DNA of 64,000 nt, taken from Aulostomus chinensis (Eukaryota > Chordata > Actinopteri > Syngnathiformes > Aulostomidae). Shown here one piece after another: positions 12,100 to 21,890 of the stretch. The stretch is from the NCBI GenBank assembly GCA_037954235.1, contig JBBMOA010000011.1, positions 29,358,325-29,422,324 on the forward strand, read 5' to 3'. Below the pieces are notes generated by a model. That model was not told where the DNA came from, ran no database searches, and saw only the letters and a program-made list of their open reading frames with translations. The translations under genes and the position numbers were made by a program. The first letter of the stretch is position 1. Each line of letters opens with the position of its first letter.

Positions 12100-12136
12100 G
12101 AAGACGTTTCGCCTCTCATCCAAGAGGCTTCTTCAG
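12100..12136 (-). ncRNA. hammerhead-ribozyme-like hairpin of the Penelope-like element
   Basis: Minus strand, 5' to 3': CTGAAGA (12136-12130), one extra A (12129), stem GCCTCT (12128-12123), a six-base loop, stem AGAGGC (12116-12111), GAAAC (12110-12106) and GTC (12105-12103). CUGANGA, a stem II, GAAA and a GUC cleavage triplet are the elements of a hammerhead core. The stem is a perfect 6 bp. Two oddities are the extra A before stem II and a stem III reduced to about two base pairs. Penelope-like elements are known to carry minimal hammerhead motifs. Whether this one folds or cleaves is inference. Confidence 0.45.
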
Positions 12137-12229
12137 GTCTGAATACTAATATCAGCTATATATCTACCAGGAGGGTGGTGGCAAAAAAACGAAGAACAAC
12201 TGGTCGTACGACCCGAAACCAATGACTCG

Positions 12230-12760
12230 TCAGGTGTTAGTGAGAGTCGTTGGCCTGGCTGGGCTGTCGTTACCTCTCCCAGCCCTCTCGGGAGGGTCGT
12301 TGGGGTCACCTGGCTGCAGATGAGAACGACGGCTGCTCCTCCTTGGGAGGGATCTAAGCACAGCATTGTAAGTGGGAGACAAGTGATGTCTGAGACCTCC
12401 TCCTCTATTCAAAGATGGCCGTTCTAGTTTGACATGAATGGCTTCCTTCACACCTCTCTCAAACCACCTGTCTTCTCTGGCTAGAACGCGTACCTTGTGG
12501 TCATCAAAGGAGTGCCCTTTCTCCTTGAGATGGAGGTGGACCGCTGAGTCCTGGCCTGTGGTGGTGGCCCTTCTGTGTCGTGCCACACGTTTGTGTAGTG
12601 GCTGTTTAGTTTCCCCAATGTACAAGTCAGAGCATTCCTCATTGCACTGCACTGCGTACACTACGTTGCTTTGTTTCTCCCTCAGAATTTTGTACTTGGG
12701 ATGCACAAGCTTCTGCCTCAGAGTTGCTGGGCTTGAAATGTACTGGGATCTGGTGGGTGT
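12230..12760 (-). pseudogene. GIY-YIG endonuclease domain of the Penelope-like element
   Basis: The minus-strand frame 12946-12230 is meaningful from about ATLRQKLVHPKYKILREKQS onward. It contains VVYAVQC (GIY position) and DLYIGETKQPLHKR (YIG position), with 10 residues between the two motifs. Next come RVARHRR (the conserved Arg helix), VKEAIHVKLERPSLNRGGG (the conserved Glu) and the terminal Asn of LSPTYN. This is a near-complete GIY-YIG nuclease, which in live elements nicks target DNA for reverse transcription. The C-terminal part after SPTYN is low-complexity and Arg/Pro-rich. The frame is shifted relative to the RT frame, so the natural RT-EN fusion is broken. Confidence 0.9.
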
Positions 12761-13889
12761 TAAAGATCCTCCTGAGTTTCTCTGAGACTCCTGCCACATA
12801 GGGGATGACAGTATTGTTTCTCTTCCTGTGGCCCTCGTCTTTCTTATCTCCCCTGGGCTTTCTAGCTGTTTTGATAAAAGCCCAGTTCGGATAACCACAG
12901 GTTTGAAGAGCAGAGTGAATATGTTTGTGTTCCCTTTGTTTCCCATTCGCCTCAGATGGGATGTTCTGCACTCTGTGTTTTAGAGTACGGATGACCCCCA
13001 GTTTGTGTTCCAGCGGGTGGTGTGAATCAAACAGGAGGTACTGATCCGTGTGGGTGGGTTTCCTGTAGACACCAATGTTGAGTTCCCCATTAGTTTCAAT
13101 GCTTACTATGCAATCTAGAAATGCCAGGCAGTTGTCTTTGACATCCTCTCTTGTAAACTGGATGTTTTCATCCACCGAGTTAAGGTGTTTTGTGAAAGGT
13201 TCCACTTCACCCTTCCTGATGGTGACCCAGGTGTCATCCACATATCTGAACCAGTGCCTCGGTGAGTGGCCACTGAAGGTCCTCAGTGCCACACTCTCCA
13301 TCTCCTCCATATACAGGTTAGCTACAATAGGAGACACGGGTGATCCCATGGCACAGCTGTGTTTTTGTCTGTAGAAACCATTGTTGTACTGGACGTAAGT
13401 GGTGCTGAGGCAAAGGTCAAGGAGGTCACACACCTGTTCAGGGGAGAGGTTGGTCCTTTCCGACAGAGTGTTGTCAAGCAGCAGTTTCCTCTTTACTGTC
13501 TGCACTGCGTCTCCAGTAGGGATGCAAGTAAAGAGCGATGTTACGTGATATGAAACCATAGTTTCCTCAGGGTCTAGGCTGATTTGCCTGATCTTGTTGG
13601 CAAAGTCCGTAGAGTTCTTTATGTGGTAGGGGGTGCTCCCCCCCAAAGGAGAAAGGATGGTCGCAAGATACTTAGCAATGTTGTATGTCACAGAGTTGAT
13701 GCTGCTTACAATAGATCTTAGTGGGGCGCCCTCCTTATGAATTTTTGGCAGCCCATAAATGCAAGGGACAGCATCGCCTGGATAGAGCTTGTAGTACAGG
13801 GCTCGGTCGATGACATGACTTTTCTCCAGCTTTTGCAGGCTGCTGACCACTTTGAGTTTGTAGGTACCTGTGGGGTCTGTGGGTTCCAC
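12725..13889 (-). pseudogene. Penelope-like reverse transcriptase (5'-truncated, frameshift at its end)
   Basis: The frame opens near PTDPTGTYK and reads LYPGDAVPCIYGLPKIHKEG (the Penelope counterpart of early RT motifs), then LRSIVSSINSVTYN, MVSYHVTSLFTCIP (motif A; the Asp of the usual S-x-DV-x-SLFT is His here) and HSCAMGSPVSPIVANLYME (motif B). FRYVDDTWVTI (motif C, two Asp intact) and CLAFLDC, then VYRKPTHTDQYL follow. The motif A change would remove a catalytic aspartate. The open frame continues to 12639, but its last residues (after HFKPSNS) are a shifted reading of the linker to GIY-YIG. The shift lies at about 12720-12730, probably a small indel in an ACTCTG context. Confidence 0.9.
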
Positions 13890-13924
13890 AAGGAGGGAGG
13901 TTCTACATTTGCTCTACTTGGACA

Positions 13925-13992
13925 GAGGCCTCACAGTATGTCTATTGTGATTTGGTGCTGTGCAAATAAAAATGGCTTGACTTGGTGTTTTC
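13925..13992 (+). mobile_element. short LINE 3' tail (L2-like)
   Basis: The plus strand reads TTGTGATTTGGTGCTGTGC and then AAATAAAAATGGCTTGACTTG. This resembles the widespread teleost LINE terminus with GTGATTTGGCGCTATACAAA followed by a short TTGA-rich tandem tail. It directly adjoins the truncated upstream end of the Penelope-like element. Confidence 0.55.
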
Positions 13993-14390
13993 TCAAACAT
14001 GGAAAGTTCTCATCAGATAGTTGTTTCCATTCATGATTTTTTTCTCCAACTTTCTTTCAAATAAATATTAAATATAACACCTTCTGATCAATCCCTATGA
14101 ATTTCTTTGAACCAATTATGCAACAAAAAAACCCCACTTGTTTTTCAACTCCACCCCCTCCAAGAACAGGTAATTCTGGTGGTTGCACAGGTACAGATAC
14201 AGGTCATGGTACACTTGCTCATCCCTAATAATTATTATGAGCAAGTGTTCCCAAATTGTCTGTTTGGTTACCAGCTCTGTTGTATTTTGGCAAGTTACGA
14301 ATGGAAAAGAGTTTGTGGAAGAATAGAAGGAACAAGACTGGAAACAGAAGTTACTCAACAACCTCACACATATCTATATGTACAAACACA
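13993..14390. other. unassigned AT-rich sequence
   Basis: Short frames on both strands have no motif. I see nothing supportable. Confidence 0.4.
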
Positions 14391-14395
14391 TTCCA

Positions 14396-14522
14396 CAACA
14401 CACACACACACACATTCACATATTCAAACATACGCACTCATACTCAGACACAAGCACATACTCATTGTTCAGAAACACACATACTCACACACACACATAT
14501 ATATATACTGTATATATATTTA
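14396..14522. repeat. CA-rich / (TA)n compound simple repeat
   Basis: Interrupted CACA, ATACTCACA and similar words are followed by ATATATATACTGTATATATAT at about 14496-14520. Confidence 0.85.
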
Positions 14523-14890
14523 TGGATTTGTTCCTCATTGTCACCATGGATCCTGAGCATATGAGACAAACTGGTTTTGAACTGGTATATTACCGGTATT
14601 TGCTCCCCTTGCTACTTATGCACTGGGTTCTGCTGCATTACATGATCAGCATTATGAGCCGATTATCATATTATGAACTTTTATTACATTTAAGTTATTA
14701 CATTACGAGTTGCTACAAGTGCCTCGATGAGCATGCTGATTTTTTTAATATAAAAAACAACGTTTTCGTTCAAAGAAGACCGAGCCAGCGCCACTGTTAA
14801 TTTTGTAAGTGCATATTTAGTCATTGATCTGGATTTAATTGTGATCTTGATCAGTAGCTTCAGGAGGATTTCTGGTTGAATCTTGAAGTA
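14523..14890. other. unassigned AT-rich sequence
   Basis: No motif recognised before the start of the plus-strand LINE B copy. Confidence 0.4.
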
Positions 14891-14894
14891 GTGC

Positions 14895-15923
14895 TGGGAA
14901 GCAGTACCCCTCCCCCCCTTTTATCTCCTACTGTTACAGCGGCCTGCGCTCCCCTTCCATGAACCAGTCAACCATCCAGTCCCCCATCAAGCTGGCTTGC
15001 TATCCCTGCGCTCCCCTTCCATGAACCAGTCTACCATCCAGTCCCCCATCAAGCTGGCTCGCTCTCCCTGCCTCCCCTCCCATGAACCAGTCTACCATCC
15101 AGTCCCCCATCAAGCTGGCTTGCTCTCCCTGCCTCCCCTTCCATGAACCAGTCTGCCATCCAGTCCCCCATCAAGCTGGCTTGCTCTCCCTGCCTCCCCT
15201 CCCATGAACCAGTCTACCATCCAGTCCCCCATCAAGCTGGCTTGCTCTCCCTGCCTCCCCTTCCATGAACCAGTCTGCCATCCAGTCCCCCATCAAGCTG
15301 GCTCGCTCTCCCTGCCTCCCCTCCCATGAACCAGTCTACCATCCAGTCCCCCATCAAGCTGGCTCGCTCTCCCTGCCTCCCCTTCCATGAACCAGTCTGC
15401 CATCCAGTCCCCCATCAAGCTGGCTCGCTCTCCCTGCCTCCCCTCCCATGAACCAGTCTACCATCCAGTCCCCCATCGAGCTGGCTTGCTCTCCCTGCCT
15501 CCCCTCCCAATAACCAGTCTACCATCCAGTCCCCCATCAAGCTGCTTTGCTCTCCCTGCCTCCCCTTCCATGAACCAGTCTGCCATCCAGTCCCCCATCA
15601 AGCTGGCTTGCTCTCCCTGCCTCCCCTTCCAGAAGCTTCCTTCTTCAGCTGTTATTAACATTTCCATGTTTCCTCCATTCTGTGTTATAAACTGTTTTCT
15701 TGTCTGTACCAACATCTCCTGCACGTCTGTCCCTCCTGGTGAGGGATCCTCCTCCCCTCCTCACCCTGAGGTTTCTCCCATTTTTCCCTGTTAAAGGTTT
15801 TCTATGGAGTTTCTCCTCAGTCGATGTGAGGCTCTGAGGGCAGAGGATGTTGTTATGATGCCATGAAGCCTGGAGACAAACTGGTGGGGAAAACAGGCTA
15901 CAAAGAAAACTGCCTTGCCTTGC
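14895..15923 (+). mobile_element. LINE B copy 1: 3' UTR only, with a 61-bp minisatellite
   Basis: This plus-strand block begins near the CTACTGTTACAGCGGCCTGC motif. It contains a 61-bp tandem array (about 14950-15635), a spacer (15640-15738) and the LINE terminal tail (15739-15923) ending in a CCTTG repeat. The minus strand of 18960-19660 has the same elements in the same order, where they follow LINE B coding sequence. Copy 1 is thus a 5'-truncated insertion containing only the 3' UTR. The two copies face opposite ways and enclose the Tx1-type LINE. Confidence 0.85.
14950..15635 (+). repeat. 61-bp minisatellite, about 11 copies
   Basis: Each unit contains CATGAACCAGTCTACCATCC and then the words CAGTCCCCCATCAAGCTGG and CTCTCCCTGCCTCCCC. 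Unit starts at 14958, 15020, 15081 and 15142 give periods of 62, 61 and 61. Units differ at a few sites (TCTACC or TCTGCC, GGCTTG or GGCTCG, CCCTCC or CCCTTC). The array lies in a LINE 3' UTR, and its mirror copy is at 19245-19640. Confidence 0.95.
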
Positions 15924-16670
15924 CCTTTGAAAATCAAAAATGCAAAAATCAAATATCTTAATTTTCTTCCTTAATATGCAGACATACCAGTTTTTACTGC
16001 ATCACAACAAATTAAAATGCTCTTTGCTTTGAAAACACTAAATATTAGTATTTTCTCTTATTTAGACTTCATTAAAAAGTGCTTTGCTGTGAACAAAGAG
16101 GACGACTCCCTTCCTGATGGAAGGAGAACAAACCTGTGGTGCTCAGGGCTGCAGTCTCATCAGGATCTAGAAGGTCTGAGCTCAGGGAGCTGCAGCACTG
16201 AGCCTCCAGCAGCTTCATGACCTTCTATCGTGCGAGCAGTGCTGGCCAAGGCTACGCTTTGGTTTCATCCACCGCCGTCTCACCGCTGCCTTGTCTTTTA
16301 CATGGAGGACAAAATAAGTCCACACAACCGATGTGTTTGATTGAGGAGCGTCCGCTACTTGTTCCACCTCGTCCTCCTCCATTTAGAAACAATTGTTTGG
16401 CTTCTTCTTCTTCTTCTTCTTCTTCTTCTTCTTCTTCTTCTTCTTCTTCGTGTGGGAGAGAGTTTTGCCTTCTTTTCCCTTTTTTCTATCTTTTTTCCTC
16501 TTTATTCTTTTGGTGGTGGTTTATGTAGGTGTTTGTGGTTGCACTCGTATAGTTTGGAGTAAACTTTTTCTTTGTGTTGATGTGTTTTTCCCTGCCAGCC
16601 TGTGGCTGGGCACTGGTGAGGAACTGTCATGGCGACTGACAGCTTGTCAAAGCTGTCATAGAGTAACTGC
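15924..16670 (+). other. probable Tx1 LINE 5' region, mostly unassigned
   Basis: No protein motif is visible. A (TTC)n tract of 16 units lies at about 16401-16449. The stretch leads directly into the ORF1 fragment at 16677, so part of it is probably the 5' UTR of that LINE, but I cannot place the element's first base. Confidence 0.4.
16401..16449. repeat. (TTC)n microsatellite
   Basis: About 16 perfect TTC units. Confidence 0.97.
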
Positions 16671-16676
16671 GTCAAG

Positions 16677-17520
16677 GTGGGCACTGGTTCTATGTACAGC
16701 GTGGAGGAGGTGGCGTTGGCTGTGGGGGAGCTGGTCAGGCATAGCGCCGTAAAGTCCGCCGCCCGGATGAAAAAGGTGGTGGTGCGTTTTTTGGAAAAGG
16801 TGGAGCAGGCGAACAGGCTGGTGGAGACGGGGATCACGGTGAACGGGCTGTTCGAACTGGTGCTGCTGCTGACGCAGCCCTCGACCCGGATCACCCTGTC
16901 GAACTGCCGCCGTTCATAAGTGATAGTTTTCTCATCAATGAGCTGGCCCACCATGGGAAGGTGGTGTCTCCCATGAGGAAGGTGCTTTCTGGGTGTCAGT
17001 CACCCGCTTCATGGTGCGGGTGGACAGGTTCGACTACCCCCTGTTCATCACCTCCTCCCTGTTAAGATGCTTCGGCTGCGGGGAGGAGGGACACCTGGTC
17101 AGAGCTTGTCTGAACCAGGCCGGCTCGGTCGAGGCGGGGCCTGCCCCACAGGGCCTGAAGCCGGGGGCGGCAGCTGAGGACCGTCGCTGACAAACCTGTA
17201 CCTGCAGTACGGCGTCGGACTCCCGCCACCTCACAGCTGAACAGAGTGGAAAGAGAGAGACAGGTGGAGCGGAGCGAGCACAGGGAGGTGAGTGAAGAGG
17301 GGGGGAGTGAGACGAGGAATATAGGTGACACAGGTGAAGTGGTGGGGGAGACAGGTGAGGTAGTGGAGCTGTCAGGTGAAAGGGAGGGTAATGAGGTAGG
17401 AGAGGTGGAGGGGGAGACAGGTGAGGCTGTGGAGGAGACAGGTGAGTCAGGCGAGATGGTGAGTGAGAAGAGTGAGACATGTAAAGTTGGTGAAACAGGT
17501 GAGATGGCAGTGTGTGACTA
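16677..17520 (+). pseudogene. Tx1-type LINE ORF1 remnant with CCHC zinc knuckle
   Basis: The frame 16677-16919 reads VVRFLEKVEQANRLVETGIT, matching the N-terminal RRM-like region of Tx1-type ORF1. After a frameshift and small loss, 16993-17190 reads FMVRVDRFDYPLFITSSLLR and CFGCGEEGHLVRAC, a perfect C-x2-C-x4-H-x4-C zinc knuckle. A third frame, 17246-17524, is an acidic tail built on GETGE-like repeats. ORF1 proteins bind LINE RNA in cytoplasmic particles. Three frames are needed to read it, so the copy is dead. The acidic tail runs straight into ORF2 C-terminal sequence at about 17520. Confidence 0.82.
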
Positions 17521-18898
17521 TTAGTGGATTTCGTCTGGGACAATAAACACTGGGTCCAAAAGGGGGTTTTATCTTTGCCGAGAGAGGAGGGGGGACAGGG
17601 CCTCATCCACGTAGCCAGCAGAACTGCCACCTTCAGAGTACAGTTTGTTCAAAGGTGTCTAACAGGTCCGGCAGGTCTGATGTGGAGAGAACTGGCCAGC
17701 TGCATGTTCAGACGGGTGAGTAACCTGGGACTGGATGCTGCTCTGTTTTTAATTGATTTTACATTTGTACATTTTAATGGGATACCTCCTTTTTATAAAA
17801 GTGTTCTTATGTCATGGGCCCTTTTTAAGAGCAGTTCAGGTAAGAGCTCTAATTCTCTGTTTGGGCTTTTAAATCAACCCCTTATCCATGGTGCCAGACT
17901 AGACATCTCCCGAGAGGCCATGCCGGGCTTGACCACAGTGCTGATCTGCACCAGGATTCTCCAGTTTAATCAGGTGGTGGATGCAGCTGGACCGGCGCTG
18001 AAAAATGCAGAGGTGTTGGGGATGCTCCTGGGGGATCCACCAGAAACATGAAGAGAGTCCTTGAGCTGTGGAAAAGGAGGCTCACAGAAGCAGAAAAACT
18101 TCTCTTGGCAAGGTATGGCAGAGGGACAGAGCCAAACCAAGGAGATCCTTTCCCTGAACTCCACCTGAATCCCCAGCTTGGTGAAGCCTCCAGCCCACTA
18201 CTGGAGAAGGCCAGAGCAACAACCCTCCACACAGAGAACAAAAAGACCCTCTACTACAATTGCATGAAGGTGATCTGCAGGAGAGAACTGGACAAGAGGG
18301 CAATGTGCGCATGGAGTGACAGGCTCAGTGGAGATGGAGCAGCTCCATGCTGGAAAGTCCCCGCCCCCCCCAAACAAACCAGACGGCAGACCTCCAGTGG
18401 AGGATACTACACGGTGCCATTGCCTGCAATGCCATGGTCTCTGTCTTTAACCCTGCTGTGTCAAGCGCCTGCCCGTTTTGTGGTCACCCTGAAACAAATT
18501 TTCATGTTTTTATCGAGTGTGAGAGACTGTCGGGTTTCCTCACTCTTTTAGCTCAGGTTTTTAACTGATTTAATGGTCAGTTTTCAGAGAAGACGTTCAT
18601 TTACGGTGTTACAGGAAAGAAAATTAGGGAAAAGAAATGGCAGCTCCTCAACTTTGTTTCTGGCACAGCAAAGCTGGCCATATACGTGTCCAGGAGAAAC
18701 AGAGTTGAGGAGCGGCCAGGTCAGGACGCGGCCTCAGTGTGGCGCTGCAACGTGAGGTGCAGACTGAGGCTGGAGTTTGGTTTTGATAAAATGTCCGGAG
18801 ACCTGCAAACTTTTATTGAGACCTGGTGCCATAATGGTATTTTATGCGCTTTTAAAGACAAAAACATTTTACACTTTACTGAATTTTTTAAAAATTAA
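17521..18898 (+). pseudogene. Tx1-type LINE ORF2 C-terminal remnant (endonuclease and RT lost)
   Basis: The frame 17524-18051 starts FVWDNKHWVQKGVLSLPREE and continues GGQGLIHVASRTATFRVQF, the region just after the RT in Tx1-like ORF2. After a frameshift, 18048-18345 reads LELWKRRLTEAEKLLLARYG. Then 18347-18568 reads LQWRILHGAIACNAM and CPFCGHPETNFHVFIEC, a C-terminal C-x2-C-type zinc motif. The last part, 18573-18898, ends ETWCHNGILCAF and a stop. No endonuclease or RT motif exists between ORF1 and this part, so roughly 2 kb or more was lost in one internal deletion. A short 3' UTR runs to about 18955. Confidence 0.82.
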
Positions 18899-19244
18899 AT
18901 TATTGTAGAAAAATAATGTGTTTTAACTGTGTTGTTTTTAAATAGTACTTTTAAGTTTGAGGCAAGGCAGTTTTCTTTGTGGCCTGTTTCCACCACCAGT
19001 TTGTCTCCAGGCTTCATGGCATCATAACAACATCCTCTGCCCTCAGAGCCTCACATCGACTGAGGAGAAACTCCATAGAAAACCTTTAACAGGGAAAAAT
19101 GGGAGAAACCTCAGGGTGAGGAGGGGAGGAGGATCCCTCACCAGGAGGGACAGACGTGCAGGAGATGTTGGTACAGAGAAGAAAACAGTTTATAACACAG
19201 AATGGAGGAAACATGGAAATGTTAGTAACAGTTGAAGAAGGAAG

Positions 19245-19640
19245 CTTCTGGTAGGGGAGGCAGGGAGAGCAAGCCAGCTTGATGGGGGACTGGATGGTAG
19301 ACTGGTTCATGGAAGGGGAGGCAGGGAGAGCAAGCCAGCTTGATGGGGGACTGGATGGTAGACTGGTTCATGGAAGGAGAGGCAGGGAGAGCAAGCCAGC
19401 TTGATGGGGGACTGGATGGTAGACTGGTTCATGGGAGGGGAGGCAGGGAGAGCGAGCCAGCTTGATGGGGGACTGGATGGTAGACTGGTTCATGGAAGGG
19501 GAGGCAGGGAGAGCAAGCCAGCTTGATGGGGGACTGGATGGTAGACTGGTTCATGGGAGGGGAGGCAGGGAGAGCGAGCCAGCTTGATGGGGGACTGGAT
19601 GGTAGACTGGTTCATGGAAGGGGAGCGCAGGCCGGTGTAA
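19245..19640 (-). repeat. 61-bp minisatellite, about 6 copies, mirror of 14950-15635
   Basis: The units are the reverse complement of the plus-strand array: TTGATGGGGGACTGGATGG and TAGACTGGTTCATGGAAGG words recur every 61 bp. Both arrays sit between the same flanking blocks, a GCTTCTGG-side spacer and the CGCAGGCC(G/A)GTGTAACAGTA side. Confidence 0.94.
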
Positions 19641-19899
19641 CAGTAGGGAATAAGAGGGGGGGGGGCGATGCAGGCGGCGGTTGGGGCTCTGGTGGATCTG
19701 TGGAAACACAGAGAGACTGCGAGACACCAAGGCCAAACTACAAAGTGCAACAAGTAGTGGTAGTGACAGTTCCAAAAATGAGAGGAGGGGAGAGGAGAGG
19801 AGAGGAGAGGAGAGGAGGGAAGGGCTCCATGTAACCTGATGTGTCCCCCAGCAGTCTAAGCCTGTAGCAGCATAGCTATCAATGGTTCAGAGCTACCTG

Positions 19900-21890
19900 A
19901 ACCAGTCCTGACTGAAGGCTCTGTCATAAAGGAAAGTCTTAAGCCTGGACTTAAACGTAGTTAAAGTGTCTGCCTCTCTGACCCATGGAGAGATGCTGGT
20001 TCCACAGTAGAGGAACTGGTACCTGAAGGCTCTACCTCCCAGTCTGTTTTTATTGATACTGGGAGTCACTAACAGACCTGCATTCTGGGAGCGGAGTGCT
20101 CTGGTGGGACAGGAGGGACGAATCAGTTCTTTCAGAGAGGACGGAGCTTCATCATTGAGAGCCTGATGAGTCAGCAGAAGGATTTTGAAGTGGATTCTAG
20201 ATCCTACAGGAAGGAGAGAAGCTAAAGTGGAGAGATGTGTTCTCTCTTCTTAACTCCTGTCAGAACCCTGGCTGCAGCGTTCTGGACCAGCTGGAGACTC
20301 TTTAGAGAGTATTTAGGACATCCTGACAGGAGAGAGTTGCAGTAGTCCAGCTGAGAAGTGATAAATGCATGCACCAGTTTTTCAGCATCACTCTGGGAAA
20401 GGATGTTCCTAATCTTAGTGATACTGCAGCTGGAAGAAGGCGGTCCTGGTCACATGATTTATGTGGGAGCTGAAGGAAAGGTCCTGGTCAAAAATGATTC
20501 CAAGATTCCTTGCAGTTATCCTCTGGGTCAGGGTGATGCCATCTAGAGTAGTGATCTGATTAGAGAGGTGTCCCTGAGGGGTTTAGGTCCAAAAATGATG
20601 ACCTCAGTTTGATCTGAATTTCGCAGTAAGAAGTTAGAGGACATCCAGGATTTCATGTCTTTCAGGCAGTCTTGCAGATTAGTAAACTGGCTTGTGTCGT
20701 CTGGCTCCATCGACCAGTAAAGTTGTGTGTCATCCTCATAACAGTGGAAGTTGATTGAGTGCTTCTGGATTATGTCACCTAATGGGAGCATGTAAAGAGG
20801 GAAGAGAATCGGTCCTAAAACTGAACCCTGTGGTACACCATATGTGACTCTGCTGTACTCTGAATGGTCCTTATTAACATTAACAAACTGAAACCTGTCT
20901 GATAAGTAGGACTTAACCCATTTTAGGGCAGGTCCTTAATCCCAATGTCATGGTCTAGTCTCTGTAGCAGGATGCTGTGGTCAATGGTGTCAAATGCAGC
21001 ACTGAGGTCCAAAAGGACAGAGACAAGACCTCTGTCTGAAGCTATAAGAAGATCATTAGAGACTCTGACCAGTGCTGTTTCAGTGCTATGGTGTCCCTGA
21101 ATCCAGACTGGAAGGCTTCAAAGAGCTCGTTGCTGTGCAGATGTTCATGTAGCTGCTCCAGGACAACCTTCTCAAGGATCTTGGAGATGTAGGGGAGGTT
21201 GGATATCAGCCTATAGTTGGCTAATACATCTGGGTCAAGAGAAGGTTATTAAGTAAAGGGTTGATGACAGCCACCTTAAAGGCCTGTGGCTCATAACCTG
21301 TGACTAAGGAAAGATTAATTTGATTTAATATAGAAGTGTTGACTAGAGGGAAGGCATCCTTAAGGAGGCTTGTTGGGATGGGATCCAGCAGACAAGTGGC
21401 TGACTTGGAGGAAGTGACTGCAGAAGTTAAGTCTGACAGGTCGATGGGGAGAAGCTGTCCAAGTGAGCACCAAGTCTGGGAGGTGCTTCTATGGGGACTG
21501 TAGTCTGTCCTCCATTACTGGCAATCTTTGTTCTAATATTCACAATCTTTTCAGTAAAGAAAGAAAGGAAGTCGTTACTGCTGAGAGTTGGGGGATGCAT
21601 GGCTCAACAGCACTATGGTTCTTGGTGAGCCTGCCCACAGTGTTGAAGAGGAACCTGGGGTTGTTCTTATTCTTTTCTATTAGGGACGAGTAGTAAGCGC
21701 TTCTAGCATTACGGAGTGTTCTTTTTATATATCAATAAACTCTCCTTCCAGGCTTGGTGGACTTCCTCGTGCTGGCTGGAATGTGTCTTCCTTTCCAGTT
21801 GTCTGGTCTTCTGTTTTAAGGCACGCAGCTCTGGGCTGTACCAGGGAACTATTCTTTTCTGGTTGATAACCTTCTACTTCAGGGGACTGT
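19900..21890 (-). pseudogene. LINE B ORF2: RT and C-terminal domain (YEDD at the active site)
   Basis: Minus-strand translation gives AWKESLLIYKKNTP and YYSSLIEKNKNNPRFLFNTV (linker), then ANYRLISNLPYISKILEKVV (motif 2 region), FQSGFRDHHSTETALVRVSN and SVLLDLSAAFDTIDHSILLQ (motif A, Asp intact). The open part 20791-20543 reads MLPLGDIIQKHSINFHCYED and then DTQLYWSMEP. Motif C here is YEDD instead of YADD. Downstream, LKELIRPSCPTRALRSQNAG and FKSRLKTFLYDRA mark the C-terminal domain. The frame has stops and shifts, for example after the motif A block, so no protein is made. It would have reverse-transcribed the LINE RNA. Confidence 0.85.

Larger units (their letters stand above)
12060..13890 (-). 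mobile_element. Penelope-like element, 5'-truncated, one frameshift
   Basis: The minus strand encodes, in order, a reverse transcriptase (13889 to about 12730), a GIY-YIG endonuclease (about 12730-12260) and a 3' region with a compact hairpin at 12103-12136. RT joined to GIY-YIG is the defining architecture of Penelope-like elements, which are neither LTR retrotransposons nor ordinary LINEs. The upstream end stops abruptly near 13890, where an unrelated LINE-tail-like sequence begins, so the N-terminal part is missing. Apart from one frameshift near 12725 the coding region is well preserved for this window (416 open codons), so it is one of the younger insertions here. Confidence 0.92.
18960..21890 (-). 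mobile_element. L2/CR1-like LINE B copy 2 with a minisatellite in its 3' UTR
   Basis: Reading the minus strand from 21890 down: a post-endonuclease linker (VPWYSPELRALKQKTRQLER, about 21850-21790), RT (about 21250-20550), a C-terminal domain (about 20500-19900), then a 3' UTR. The UTR contains a GGAGA tract (19790-19817), the 61-bp minisatellite (19245-19640) and the CCTTG-ended tail (19141-18960). The endonuclease is missing, so it is 5'-truncated at or near 21890. It is the longest copy of this family here and shows that the minisatellite belongs to the element's own 3' UTR. Many stops and indels are present. Confidence 0.86.
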
